From Cephalotrichum gorgonifer (lineage: Eukaryota > Ascomycota > Sordariomycetes > Microascales > Microascaceae), in NCBI GenBank assembly GCA_900312665.1, contig ONZQ02000012.1, forward strand, positions 313,279 to 377,278: a DNA stretch of 64,000 nucleotides. Direction: 5' to 3'. The translations under genes and the position numbers were made by a program. Positions within the stretch are counted from its first letter, which is position 1. Every line of letters begins with the position of its first letter. Under the pieces are notes generated by a model. That model was not told the origin of the DNA and did not search any database. It saw only the letters and a program-made list of their open reading frames with translations. Shown here in pieces: positions 10,831 to 23,748 of this stretch.

Positions 10831-12106
10831 ATGGCGAAAGCCCCGCGCAGTAAGCGCAACGGCGCCTCCGGCTCCTCGCCCTACCAGAAGCCGGCCAGCA
10901 AACAGGCGCCCATCTTCAAGTTCAACACCAAGATCGGCCAACATATCCTCAAGAACCCGGCGATAGCGGACGCCATCGTCGCGAAGGCGAACATCCAGCC
11001 CACCGAGACCGTGCTGGAGATCGGACCGGGTACGGGTGTACTTACCATGAGGATACTAGAGCACGCGAGGTCGGTCATCGCCGTGGAGCTCGACCCCAGG
11101 ATGGCGGCCGAGGTGAGCTGCCGGGTGCAGGGCACGCCGCTGCAGAGGAAGCTGGAGGTTATACTCGGGGACTTTATCAAGTTGAGCAACGACGACCTCA
11201 AGCCCTTTGACGTTTGCATCAGCAATACGCCGTACCAAGTAAGTGAGGGCAAGGTGGAGGGAGTGGTTCTGGTCCCGAAACACCCCATGGAGAGAACGCG
11301 CTTTGCGGCTGTGGGCTAACGTATTCGTCACGCCTCCTGTGTAGATTTCCTCGCCTCTGGTCTTCAAACTCCTCTCCCTACCCCAGCCCCCGAGGGTCAG
11401 CATCCTCATGGTGCAGCGCGAGTTCGCCCTCAGGCTGGTCGCGCGGCCGGGCGACTCTCTCTACTCGCGTCTCTCGGTCAACGCCCAGTTCTTCTCCAAG
11501 GTGTCGCACGTCATGAAGGTCAGCAAGAAGAACTTCACGCCGCCGCCGCAGGTCGAGTCTAGCGTCGTGAGGATAGAGCCGCGGACGGACAAGCCGAACA
11601 TCAGCTGGGACGAGTGGGACGGCATGCTGCGCGTGTGCTTCATGAGGAAGAACAAGACGATGAACGCCACATGGACGGGGAACAAGGTCAGGGCCATGGT
11701 GGAGCAGAATTGGATCACCTGGGCGTCGATAAACGCCGGCGCTGTCCCGGAGAGGGACTGGAAGATCCTGAGGGGGGAGGAAGTGGTACCCGACGCGCCC
11801 ATGGACGACGACGACGCCGACATGGACGGTGCCGAGGAGGATGAGGGCATGGACATGGACGTCGACGCCGGTGGAGACGAGGACAGCCCGAGGTTGAACG
11901 TCAAGGTGCCCCGCAACAAGGGCGGGACGATAACCCTTGGCGCGACGCAGGTGCCGAGGTTGGCGATCGCGAATCTGGTCCTGGCCAAGATACGCCGCGT
12001 GCTCAGCGTGACTGAGATGGCCGGGCAGCGGGCGTCCAAGCTGGACGAGACCGACTTCCTGCGCCTGCTCAGCGCGTTCAACGACGAGGGGCTGCACTTT
12101 GCGTAA
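10831..12106 (+). CDS. DIM1: 18S rRNA N6,N6-dimethyladenosine transferase Dim1
   Basis: Exons 10831-11238 and 11345-12106 give 389 residues. The family (KsgA/Dim1) dimethylates two adjacent adenosines near the 3' end of small-subunit rRNA using S-adenosylmethionine, and in eukaryotes is needed for pre-rRNA processing in the nucleolus and cytoplasm. The nucleotide-binding motif is EIGPGTGVLT at about residues 63-72, the acidic loop ELDPRM follows, and the catalytic motif NTPYQISSPLVFKLL is split by the intron exactly after NTPYQ. The N-terminus is basic (APRSKRNGASGSS). An acidic insert rich in Asp/Glu/Met (about residues 295-325) interrupts the C-terminal domain, and the C-terminus (DFLRLLSAFNDEGLHFA) is typical. 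The first intron keeps a canonical GTAAGT donor. Confidence 0.96.
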
Positions 12107-15100
12107 GGGGGGGATGGCTCCGGGGGAGGAGCGGGAGGGGGCGGGGCATGGTAGGCGGGGTTACATGGGTCATTTCGGGACGAATTAGCTGGAGTTTGGC
12201 GCTTGGTCCATCAAAAAGTGAGGGATGCAACTTCATTCGGAATATTACATGGATAGCTTCCGGCGTGACTTCTGAAGAATTCCGCTTGCTTCTGGCGTTT
12301 GACTGTAGTATCCCGGGATCTGTTCTGAGCAATGCGACGTAGTGTCGCTGCGCAGTAACCAGTGATACGTGTTGTTACATAGGCAAGGTCGTACCCGAGC
12401 CGGCATCGAGGCCTACGTAGTAGCTCGGCAAGGTTGTGCCGGCTGAAAACGACCCCAGAAGCAGAGCAGAGTTCGAGCAGGCTTTCCCGGCATCGCTCGG
12501 ACTCAAAACGACGAACAACGACATAGGTGGTGAATCCACGACTTACCAGGATGACTCGGTCTATTTTTGGAGCTATATTATGACAGTAAAATGCATTACT
12601 ATAACCAAGCTGGTTTTGACAAATTAGAAATGCCCACGACTATCTTTCGTCAAACCGAGTCATGTTAGGATGGGTACGAGAGGAGTAAAACTAATATACG
12701 AATATCTGGTCTTCATATAGGAGCAAACAAATGAGGATGGACGGACATGTGACTTGTCCACCTGTATCCGGTCCTACGCGAGATCAAATCTGCCCCCTGG
12801 TCAGCGTGCAAGGCGTGTCCTCGCAGGAGGCAATATCATTTTGTTGTTGATGGATCAGAAATTAGTGGGGCGGATAGGTGGATAGATGATGCTCTAGACG
12901 CTCGCCATGGAGAACTAATAACCACTCCAGGAACAGCAGAGACCAAGCACCAAACATTGATATCGTCCCTTAGATGCGCATGGTCACGGGGCTAGTCACG
13001 GGGTCGGTAAGACAAGACGCAGAAGAAGGGGTTTTCTAGATGTAGACAGGTGCATGCAGCTCGCATAAGCTCGCTTCCCCGGCAGGCATCGTCATAGTTG
13101 CTCGGTTGAAGGGGGGCGAATAATCATTGGCCTCGGCGAATTTGGATCTGGCCGCTTTGACTGGGTGATGGTGTTTACCAGTTCATTTTCCGGTAGCCTC
13201 GCTTCGCCATCTGAGTGAGCGCCGCGGGGGAAAGAGAGATTTTTAATCTATCGTCACTAGTTATATAGTAGACGGGAGATGAGCGGCGTTCGCCTGAAGC
13301 GCTGTGCCGTCTTTACGTTAAAGTGCTGTCCAATTTTGCCGATATTGCCCTGGGAGAGCCGTACCCGAAGTTGCTAGCTAGGCTCGGTTGGGTGTTGGGC
13401 TTTGCTCGAGAGGGACGAATAGAACATTGTGGTTAGATAATGTAAACAACATTAAAATGATCAGGGGCTTGTGTTGATGCGTTACACCCTCGGTCCCGTG
13501 TTTTCGATTTCCAACCTTGATAGAGTCGGCTGGGTGAGAAGTGCTTACCCCGGTCGGGTCGGGGCTCTGGGATCGGTGGTTTGTGGGTCTGCGGCTTGAT
13601 TTAACCAAAGATGATATCCGTCATGTGTTCCGATCGGTGGGAATACTAACATGGCTTCTCCCCGGACTGTTGCCTTTCTATGTAATCTTTCCGTGCTATC
13701 TGTATCTGTAGTCGACGATCCAAAGCCAGAGCCACCCAGGTGTCCATTTTCCTTGTCGATAGCATTTCCTCTTCATAAGATAGGCATCTTTCATGCTTCT
13801 GTAGAGGGAGAACCACCGCGAAAGCCTTAGTTTCTACTCTAGCTCCTCCAAAGTGAAGGCGTTATCAGCCAACGCCGGGTTGCTGGATCTCGACGTGCAT
13901 TCCACGCCCCGTTTCCGTGATAATAATAGCATCCCCCGCTCCACAAGCTAACACCCGAGCCCTGCAAGCGAGGCAGCCAGCACAGCGAGCTGACGTCTCC
14001 CGAATCTACGCATGATAGCGGCCGGTAAATGAACTTACACCGCATCACGTCCGCGGCACAGCGCCGCGGCACTCGCCGGTGGACCCCTTCTTTCGCCCCC
14101 GACACTCCCGCCACTAGAGACAGTTCCTGCCAAGGTACGTACCTTGCGTTCCCGCAACCCAGGTGCCGCCGTCCCCCACAAGATCGGCATGGAATAATCA
14201 GCCCTACTTTGCGCCCCGATCGTGGGTTGCATCGAGAGGGGGAAACGTGTCCATGGCACATGATGCATGCTGTGTATCTGCAAGCTTCCGCGCCAGTGGC
14301 GTTCTTCTATCCCCCTCTTCTGCCGCGTTGGGCTCCCTCCAGGAACATGGTGCTCTGGTTTTCTATTCTTAGCTTGGTTCTTTTTGGGCATCCCTGTGGT
14401 ACCTTCCTAAAGGGGTGCAGGTTAATTCTCCGGAAGTTGGGGTTCAGGGGTGAGATCCCCCTCTTTCCCCTCGATTTAATATAGCGTACCCGGCTGGCTG
14501 TCTAGTGGCGGTGGGCAGCCGTCTTCGTCCGCCATGCGTTTGGTAGTAGGTATTCGAGAGTCACATTGACTCTATGAAGTCGAGGCCCAGGGGGGAAGAG
14601 GATAGGTCGATTAATCCCCGTGAAGTCTCTGACTAGCATACTAACATATCATCTATCTACTCAAAGCTACGCTAGGTGTTTTGGAAAAAAAACTCGCCAC
14701 TCTTGGATTAGAACTATACACCGCATTCGTTCTTACACTAAGTTCGGACCAAACCCTGGGTCATCTAATCTGGCTGAAAGAAAAAACCTGTAAACCTGCA
14801 CTATAGTTACTAGACCCTATTTGTCCATCGTAAGGATAGATCCCCGGTAGCATTCCCATTGGTTAATGAACCCCCGTCCATTCCTCTGCCTGATCGACCC
14901 CAAACCATTCTAGAACGTACCAGGAACGGCAGGCCGTAGGATTCACCGGGCTCGCTTACCGAGCCATCGCACTTGTGGCTTTACACAGTCCATTTCATGC
15001 ACCTTCGGACACCAACCTGCAACGACATGCCCGAGGTCCCCGGCAATATATCCCTGCCGCACGCTACACAACCGACGCCACCTCGTGGCCCCACATGCAT

Positions 15101-15774
15101 AAGTTCGGACGGTTGGGGGCCATACCTATAGGTCTGGTCGTCCCAAGCGAGTTGACTGCAGGTAGCATGAAGTGTGGACCGGGTTATTAGGACCTACTAT
15201 ACGGAATCCTCTGATCAGACTATGCCCCTGCTCAGATCGCCTCGCCATGACCCATTCATATCGCCACGTCGGCTTGGCACATATGGATTGGCCGATCGTT
15301 CCTAGATACGTGAGTCTCCCAATCCCGGTTGTGCGACATGGCGGTGATGGTAGAGATCCGGAGGTCATGCGTGTAAGGTGTGCGATATTGTTCCGCTGCG
15401 GGTTTCCATTTTTGGAATCTAGAATAGAATTCTCCAGACTTTCGGGCGGGTGTTGTCCTGTTCAACATGAGGACGCGATACACGGGAACGGCTGTTATCG
15501 TGTGAGAAAGGTAGTATTCCCGCCAGTACCGTGAGCTAAGAATAGAGTGGGACCGGGGAGGGAGACATGTATCGCGGCCAGGGAGGCACGGATGGTCGTT
15601 TCTGAGATCTAAATGCGACCATGAACATCTATAAAGCCAAGGGTTCCCCCTTCTCTCTTTCCATCCTCATCGCCATCATCTCACAACAACAGCCTCTTCT
15701 AGCATAAAATCACCCTTACTTCTAAAGTCTCTTCACTCATCTTCCAAGCTCCCTCTCTTCACACTCATACAACC
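12107..15774. other. Long intergenic region
   Basis: 3.7 kb between DIM1 and the DUF4360 gene, less GC-rich than the genes. The longest frames (151 codons at 14029-14484 and 140 codons at 13839-14261 on the other strand) overlap each other and have no domain or splice support. I recognise no gene, tRNA or transposon end here. Confidence 0.4.
15630..15636 (+). promoter_or_regulatory. TATA box of the DUF4360 gene
   Basis: TATAAAG, 139 bp before the start codon, followed by a CT-rich leader (CCCTTCTCTCTTTCC), the usual core-promoter layout of a highly expressed fungal gene. Confidence 0.5.
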
Positions 15775-16661
15775 ATGATCGTCCCGTCGGCCCTCACTCT
15801 CTTCCTCGGCCTTGCCGCCGCCGTCCCCTCTCCGCAGCTGGTCGCCCCTCAGGCGTCCGAGGCCCCCGCCAGCGTAAAGGTCATCGGCCTCTCCCTCCTG
15901 GGAACCGGCTGCCCCGCCGGCACCGCAGATGTCCAGATTGACGCCACCGGCGAGCTCTTCGAGGCTACCTTCTCCGCGTACGAGGTCCTCACCGGCCCCA
16001 ACACCCGGGCCTCGGACTGGCGGAAGAACTGCAAGCTCACCATGAACCTCGAGTTCGATCGGGGATTCCAGTACGCACCCCGCCCTTCCCCTTCCATACA
16101 TTGCCCCTTTCTCTTTTCCTTCCATCCCCATGCAAGCCCGACACTGGCCGCTAACAAAAGTTTCCCTCAAAAAATAGGTTCGCAGTCATGGGGACCGACA
16201 TGCTCGGGTACGCCGAGATCCCCGACGGCGCGAGCGGCTTCTGCAAGAATACCTTCTCCTTCACGGGCCAGACGTCCTCGGGCGGCATCGACAAGGTTGA
16301 CTTCGAGGTCGCGCTCGACGGCCACTACAGCGGGGACTTCGACCTCCACGCCGACCCGGGCATCTTCTCGTGGTCGCCGTGCGACGGCAGCACCGCCATC
16401 CTCAACATGAACACCCAGTGCGCCATCAGCCCCACGACTCAGGACGCTCTCATTGCTGTATGTCCATTCCAAACCCCCCGCGGTACTGGTGACGAGGGCG
16501 AGGCCGAGGATGAGACCAAGGCCGACTGCGAGGAGTGGAGGGAGAGCATGAGAGAGGCGTGGAGCAAGGGAGAGGTTGCTAAGATTGGGAAACAGGTCGA
16601 TCACATCTCCGGGAAGCTCACCATCCAGTTCCGCCTCGCCTGGAGGCCCTGCCCCAACTAG
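15775..16661 (+). CDS. Secreted DUF4360 protein
   Basis: A signal peptide MIVPSALTLFLGLAAAV is followed by the DUF4360 pattern: GTGCPAGTADVQI, F-x-A-Y around EATFSAYEVLTGP, RKNCKLTMNLEF, and a terminal LAWRPC. The preferred model has exons 15775-16070, 16178-16457 and 16596-16661, giving 213 residues, the normal family size. The last intron is 138 bp, starts GTATGT, has a TGCTAAG branch site and ends AACAG. It is a multiple of three without a stop, so unspliced RNA would encode a 259-residue form with an acidic insert (GDEGEAEDETKADCEEW). Six or more Cys suggest extracellular disulphides. Function of the family is unknown; a TATA box and CT-rich leader suggest strong expression. Confidence 0.85.
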
Positions 16662-17556
16662 GGGGGAGCATCGACGACGAATCGCCATGCAGCGCGGGGT
16701 TTTCTAAATTTGGGACCTTGAGGGATCTGCAGAGTTCCTTGAGGGTTTTGGTAAAACGGCTTTATTCACACCATCGGGCATCGGATTTTGGAAGGAATTT
16801 GCATCAGGGGGGTCAGACGGACGTGTTGTACATATTCTCTTCACAGTATATTCTTCGATCAACTGGCCATTCAACTATCGTTACACATAGGCCGACATTA
16901 TTTACACTTGGATTTTGGAAGTTTCCGTTGTTCCTCTTGACCTAGCCGTTGACACCAGTGCCAATTTTGAGAAGGGACATTTATTTGAATATGAGGAGGA
17001 CGCAATCTGAAAGGTCAGCCGAATATCCTTATCTATTACCCGTGACTCTTTTTTATAAGCGGATGCGAGGTGCCCAAGGGCGAAAACGCAGGCGACAGGA
17101 CACACTCCCGTGGCGCAGAGAGTGAATTATTCCCGGCCGCCCCGTTTAATGCTGCTGTCCGTTGTCCGTGATGTCGAAGCCCATCCTTCAAAGAGGCCAT
17201 CCTGGTTTTTCTCTAACATTAGACAGTTGGGTTCGTCCTCCCACTGAAAGTACCCGACGAACTCACTCTTAACGTCTTCCATGAGACTAAAGCTACCTAT
17301 TGAAGTTCCTTTGAGGACGTTTTGTTTTTATAAAAAGATTACCAGCCGCATATTCCACACCAGTCGAATACCACTCCTAGCAAACGCGCCACGCCGCCTA
17401 CCTACAATAATTATCCCACCTGCGTGGCTGTTGCACCAGACGACATGTATTTACCAAGACTGTCTCCAGGAGGTGACACACTGGCGGGTGGACCAGTAGC
17501 CTAACCCGAAAACCAATAGATTCCTACCACGGAACGAAGTTCTCGTCCAATAGTTG
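16662..17556. other. Intergenic
   Basis: 3' flank of the DUF4360 gene and 5' flank of tRNA-Thr. No coding frame of note. Confidence 0.4.
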
Positions 17557-17628
17557 GCCCTTATAGCTCAGTGGTAGAGCGCGTCACTAGTAATGACGAG
17601 GTCGTAGGTTCGACTCCTACTGAGGGCA
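17557..17628 (+). tRNA. tRNA-Thr (AGT)
   Basis: Intronless. The acceptor stem GCCCTTA pairs with TGAGGGC and the discriminator base is A. The D arm is AGCTCAGTGGTAGAGC. The anticodon stem CGTCA/TGACG encloses CTAGTAA, so the anticodon is AGT. The T arm is GTAGG-TTCGACT-CCTAC. Confidence 0.95.
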
Positions 17629-19544
17629 GATTATCTTTTTGGCTCTTCAGTACCTTGGTCCAGATGCTCTACGCGGGCGAGAGCGGTTTCATGCTGAAGG
17701 TGGCGTGGTTTCTGCTGCGTCTCCTAATGTAGCAAACGATGGGCGAGCCGATTCTGTAGAACGATGCCATGACTTGTCGAGTGCGTGAGGCTAGTGCTCG
17801 CGACGCTCGAGGAGTCTAGCTTGAAGTCGTCGCCTTGGCAAATCGGCGTCTCGTCCTTCTCAGAGCCAAGAAGTAGAAGGCTAGGATATGTGGGGCCGCC
17901 GCGTCAGCTTATACTTGCTTGTGTTGGTAGTCCGAGTAGACCCTTTCAGTGTGAACCAGTGAATCATGGTCTAGTGGCTACGAAGATTTTATCTCAAGGT
18001 TTCATCCCACGGGCGTCGTGATGATAGAGTTGGCCGCACGGCGAGTTTACCTTGTGCTCTCGAATCATGGGTCGAACAGAATGATGTGTGCCATATTAAT
18101 CCTCATAATGCCAAGCAAGTAATACGAATCTGCTCGGCTACATTTGGTGGCTGGAAAGTTTGTCGGAGTAGAAGCGGGGAAACCAGTTGCTTGATGGGGT
18201 GGCCGGTGCTAGGTCGTATTACTGTGCAGGTATAAACTACTCTGGGTAGCTACCAAGGATCCAGTTCCGGCGCCGGTTTGGCTGTCAGCCCTAGTCAACT
18301 CAAATCTCACGGCCAAGAAGCATTTATCCGATCGATCCCTTGCTTCACGGTAGCTACGCACATGCAACTCGTCAACACACAAACACACCGAAGCCTTCAT
18401 TGGCGGCTTAGGTATCTAGTGATGACATGAATGGCAGGAGCAACCAAGAGATGTCGATTGATGACCTTATTGCCCAGACTTCTTCCCGATGCACGTGATG
18501 CCTTGGAACGGCACTCTCACGTCACCATGCAGATTGGAGTTGCCACAACGGAGTTGCCGACAGACTCAGCCCTGTCCAAAACCAGACCCGTGGCCCCGTG
18601 ACGACCTTGAATCGCGCCGCAGATAGCTCGGCTGGCCAATACCACGTTGGTAGGGCTGGCCATTCCGCAAAAGTCCGGGCCCATAAAAATTAAGTCGACG
18701 ACAAGCGAGCGATAGACAAAGTGCCAGAAGGTCAAACCTCGGAGTACCAGCCTGACCCCCCAAATAAGACCCTGATTTGGTCGGGCGGATAGGATAAGAT
18801 GTACAATGTATTACCTGCCTTCCCCACTGGTAAAGACACCTCTTCGCCAATCGCAATCAATGCATGTGATGATGTGGGTATGCCTCGTCACCTCCAAGGA
18901 CCTCAATTTGTGGTTCACTGGGAGAATCCTTGTTGGCAGTCTTGGCTTTTGCGCATTGGCATCCCTTGCCGATATAAATATGGCTTGGCCACCTGCTTTT
19001 ACTGTTTGTGGCAGGTTCTGCCAAGCTTTCCTACCTTTACAGAGGAGACTCCAGCAACGCGGAAGGAAAAATCATCGAAATATTTTCCCTCTCCTACCCC
19101 AACCCCCCCCTACCTTCCATCCCACTTGCCATCTCGGTGTAGGTTGTGCCTGCCCTACGAGTACACACATCTGTACCCCCGCCAACCTGGAAACGGCCTG
19201 AGTTTGTAGAACCTTGCGGCGACTGACCAGTTCCTGCCATTGTCATTCTGTGCCTGTTGCACCCGCCTCCTTGGGTAGCCGGCAGAAAGCTTGCATCCCC
19301 GTCCGGCCAAAGGCAGTTGGTGAACAAACAAACTTCGCGTATCCTCGGACGTAGCCTTTGCATTGCTGTTTTCTCCTTCATTAACTATCACCTACAACAT
19401 CATCCTCCTGGGCATCGGAATATGAGTTAGGTGGGCGAATCGTCTTTAAACACCAGCGTTTCTGTTCCCTGTCACCTCCATTTCCATTTCCAATCCCAAT
19501 TCCGAGTCCACCCCATCCATCTTCAGCGAATCGACGTGACCTCA
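17629..19544. other. Intergenic region and probable 5' leader of the Ca2+ ATPase gene
   Basis: About 1.9 kb. TATAAATA at 18973-18980 would place the transcription start roughly 530 bp before the ATPase start codon, leaving a long CT-rich leader. No coding frame recognised. Confidence 0.4.
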
Positions 19545-22500
19545 ATGACGTCGCCCCCGGCGCCGAGCTCCCCGCAAGATGCCTCATCATCTGTCCCCCA
19601 TGTGGCCAACGCGCCGCAGACAAGCTCCCTGTCCGAACCCATATCGGCACCGCGCGGTAAGGGGCCGCCCACAGTGCCCTCCGACATAAGCGACGACAAT
19701 GGCAAAGATGACCCAACCGTCGCATGCAACCCTTTCGCCTTCACACCGTCCAAGCTCCACGCACTCGTTACAAGGAAGGCCGTCGCCGCCCTCGATGCCG
19801 TCGGAGGAGTTCGTGGCCTCGCCGCCGGCCTTCGAACCGACCTAGACGGGGGTCTGGGGCTAGACGAGGACCTCCTGGACGGCACCGTTGCGCTTTCCGA
19901 AGCCATCGCCTCCTCAAGGGAGAACCGCCCGGCAAATATCGCCCCACTGGCGCGTGAACCATCTCACCAGGCGAACCTCTTCCACCTCCCCGGCGCGGGG
20001 CCTCACTCGTTCACCGACCGCAGGCGTGTCTTCAACAACAACATACTCCCGCGCCGGAAACAAAAGTCATTCTTCGCGCTGGCGTGGATCGCCTTCAACG
20101 ACAAGCTTATTATGCTTCTCACCATCTCGGCTGTCATATCCCTCGCGCTCGGCATCTACCAGTCCGTCGACGCCGACGATTCGGGCTCTAAGATCGAGTG
20201 GGTTGACGGCGTTACCGTCGTCGTGGCCATCCTCGTCATCGTATTCGCCTCCGCCGCCACCGACTGGCAGAAAAACCACAAGTTCGAGAAGCTTAACGAG
20301 CGGAAGGAGCAGCGGGATGTTACCGTGGTTCGGTCCGGAAAGCCCCAGCGGATATCGGTTCACGATTTGATGGTGGGAGACTTGATGAGACTCGAGGCGG
20401 GGGACATTGTAGCGGTAGATGGAGTTTTGGTTCATGCCGCTGGTGTGCAGATCAACGAATCCTCCATTTCAGGAGAGTCGGAGCTTGTACATAAACACGC
20501 CCTGTCAGCGGAGTTTCCAGACGCGGACCCATTCATCCTCAGCGGTACTACCGTTGCCGGGGGTTATGGGACGTACCTGGTGACTGCGGTTGGGGTGAAC
20601 TCGACCTACGGCAGGACCCTGATGTCCCTCCGCAACGACGTCGAGGAGACGCCTCTGCAGCAGAGGCTCGGAAAGCTGGCGAAGCAGCTCATCACCATCG
20701 GAGCCATCGCCGGCCTCATCTTCTTCCTCATCGTCTTCATCCGGTGGCTCGTCAGGCTACGAGGGTCGACTCTATCCCCTGCCGAGAAGGCAAAGGAGTT
20801 CTTCGAGCTGCTCATCCTCGCTGTGACCGTGGTCGTCATCACCGTGCCAGAGGGCCTCGCCCTGGCCGTCACCATCGCGCTTGCCTTTGCAACATCCCGC
20901 ATGCTAAAGGACAATAACCTGGTACGGATGATCCGGTCCTGCGAAATCATGGGCAACGCGACGTGCGTCTGCTCAGACAAGACCGGCACCCTGACCCAGA
21001 ACGACATGATGGTGGTTGTGGGCATGGTGGGGCTTACCGATAAATTCAGCGACACCCGGGCCCAGGAGCCCACCCCTTCGCCGATTTCTTCAGAGACTGG
21101 CGCGATACCAGGCCAGTCCGTAGAACCAAATTCGAAGGCCCTGACAGATTCACTAGCTCCAGAGGTCAAACAGCTAATCATGGAGAATATCGCCCTGAAC
21201 TCGACGGCATTCGAGACCGACGGCCCGACAACGTCCGAAACCTTTGTCGGCTCGAGCACCGAGACGGCCCTCCTCAAGTTTGCGCGAAACCACCTGTCCA
21301 TGGGCCCGCTTTCAGAGGAACGGACAAACAACGAAGTCCTTGAGATGATACCCTTTGACTCATCGCGGAAGTGGATGGCCGCCGTCGCGAGGCTATCCGA
21401 CGGGCGACGTCGCCTCTTCGTGAAGGGTGCAGCAGAAATAATCATCTCCCTGTGCTCGAGCGTCATCTCCAACCCAAGGGAGGGCCTGCAGGCTCAGGAA
21501 CTAGTCGACGCCGACGTAGCGGGTATTGGGAATATGGTACATGACTACGCCATTCGAATGCTCCGTCCTATTACCCTCGCCTACAAGGACCTTGACACCA
21601 GCGAGGGTACTACGGACCTCGACACGATGAGCCCCGAGGCGTTGGGCGAACTTGTGCGCGACATGACCTTTATCGGCGTCTTCGGTATCCAAGACCCTCT
21701 CCGGCCTGGAGCGATCAACGCCGTCCGCCAATGCCAAGAAGCCGGCGTGTTTGTTCGTATGGTGACAGGCGACAGCTTCTTGACTGCCAAGGCCATTGCC
21801 GCGGAATGCGGCATCTACACCACTGGGGGAATCGCCATGGACGGTCCCACCTTCCGAAAGCTGTCGCCGCGACAGCTAGACCTCGTCATACCTCGATTAC
21901 AGGTCCTGGCGCGGTCGAGTCCCGAGGATAAGCTTACCCTTGTAACGCGCCTCAAGGAGATGGGAGAGACGGTGGCGGTGACGGGAGACGGGACGAACGA
22001 CGCGCTAGCGCTGAAGGCGGCGGACGTGGGCTTCGCGATGGGGATACAGGGGACCGAGATTGCCAAGGAAGCGGCCTCGATCATCCTGCTCGACGACAAC
22101 TTTGGCTCCATCGTCAAGGCTCTGAGCTGGGGGCGGACTGTCAACGCAGCGGTCAAGAAATTCCTTCAGGTGAGAGCTCCTCCTTTCATCCGCCCGCCCA
22201 CCCGCATTCTTACGAAATGGCGGCCGTGCTGACTGACACGACACAGTTCCAATTTACCATCAACATCACAGCGGGAACCCTAACGGTTATCTCCACACTC
22301 GCGGATGACACGGTATTCACCGTCGTTCAACTGCTATGGATAAACCTTATCATGGATATCTTTGCCTCTCTCGGCCTCGCCACAGACTACCCCTCCGCCG
22401 ACTTCCTCAAAAACAAGCCCGAACCCCGCACGGCCCCCATCGTCAACATCACCATGTGGAAGATGGTCCTCACGCAGGCCACCTACCAGCTCGCCGTGAT

Positions 22501-23338
22501 CTTCACGCTTCACTACGCCGGCGCCTCGCTCTTCAACGCGAAAACGGCCGACGAGCTCGCGTCCGTGCAGACGCTCGTGTTCAACACGTACGTCTTCATG
22601 CAGCTCTTCAACCAGCACAACTGCCGCCGCGTCGACAACAGGATCAACATCTACTACCAGGGTGTCCTGCGCAACCCGTGGTTCCTGGGCGTGCAGTGTC
22701 TCACGCTGGCGGGGCAGATGGCCATTGTATGGAAGGGTGGCAATGCGTTTGACACTCAGCCGCCGACCGGGTCGCAGTGGGCCTGGACGGTCCTCTTCGG
22801 GGTGCTGACGATACCGCTGGGGATGCTGGTGAGGCAGGTGCCGGACAAGTACGTGCGAACGCTGTTCCACGCTCTGAGAAGCGCATTCCTCGCGGTCACG
22901 AGGCCCGCCATGAAGCTCTTGCCTAAGAGGTGGCGGAAGTGGGAGGAAGAGGAGGTGCGAGACCTCGAGGGCTGGGTTCTCAGGACCGGATCAGCGCTGA
23001 TGCGACCGGTGAACTACCACTGGGGTAGCACGGATCTCGATAGGACGCAGAGCGTGCTCGGTGGAACGGCCGTGATCATCCCGCCTCGAGCTAAGGGCGT
23101 GGCGGCACCCGGGTTTGGCGCACCGGCGGATCTGGAGGCGGGCGCTGAGACGGTGGACCTGGTCGGCCTGATAACCGCGTCGAGGGCGAGCGAGGTGCCC
23201 ATGGAGGCGGGCCTGGAGGAGCACCCAGATACGAAATCCGAGGACCTGGAGCTGTTTAGCTCCGCGGAGAGGGACGAGAGCGGTGGGCCGCCGAGTCAGG
23301 ACACGAGGATCCTGAGGCTGCTTAACCTTCCTATGTGA
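19545..23338 (+). CDS. PMC1: P-type Ca2+-transporting ATPase, PMC1/PMCA class
   Basis: Two exons, 19545-22169 and 22247-23338, give 1238 residues. The class (P-IIB) pumps Ca2+ out of the cytosol, in fungi mostly into the vacuole. Seen in order: cation-ATPase N-terminal region; first membrane pair near ALAWIAFNDKLIMLLTISAV; actuator loop INESSISGESELV (SGES where TGES is usual); PEGLALAVT in helix 4; phosphorylation motif CSDKTGTLTQN with Asp 478; KGAAE in the nucleotide domain; TGDGTNDALALKAADVG hinge; and exon 2 with the last six helices, including QLLWINLIMDIFASLGLATD and VFNTYVFMQLFNQHNCR. The acidic/polar C-terminal tail follows. The ATG at 19545 is the first in frame; the open frame before it begins with GTG only. 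Membership is clear; vacuole versus plasma membrane is not decided by sequence. Confidence 0.95.
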
Positions 23339-23748
23339 GCTGAGCGTCATCGTCCTCGCGCTCTGGTACAAGCAGTGTTTTTATAGAGCTACGGATTGTA
23401 GAATAGCGGGGAATATAGAAGCGAGAGAGTTATTACGCAATAGATGTTAGATACCCTGGAGAGCTACTTTTCTTCTGTGAGGTGTGTTGTTGAGTGAGTG
23501 AGTGAGTGCTAAGGTTGAGTTGATAGAGTTTTAGGAACAAGTTGGGTGCTTGAATTACTAGATCCGGGTTTATATATTGACAGAAACTAACCGGATATAG
23601 CAATTGCCACCACCACGATGATCCCGGTCATGTTTAGAATAAGGAAGACAAGCCTGAATGATACCAGACCCTCGTCCATCATTGAGCCACGCCACCCGCC
23701 CACCTCCATCACGTAGTCGCAATGGGTGAAGTGTGGACATGAGCTCGT
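23339..23748. other. 3' flank of the Ca2+ ATPase gene
   Basis: Short spacer between convergent genes. It holds a small TGAG microsatellite at 23491-23508; otherwise nothing seen. Confidence 0.4.

Noticed and set aside
14029..14484. 151-codon frame in the 12-15.7 kb spacer
   Set aside because: No domain or typical coding character, and it overlaps equally long frames on the opposite strand.
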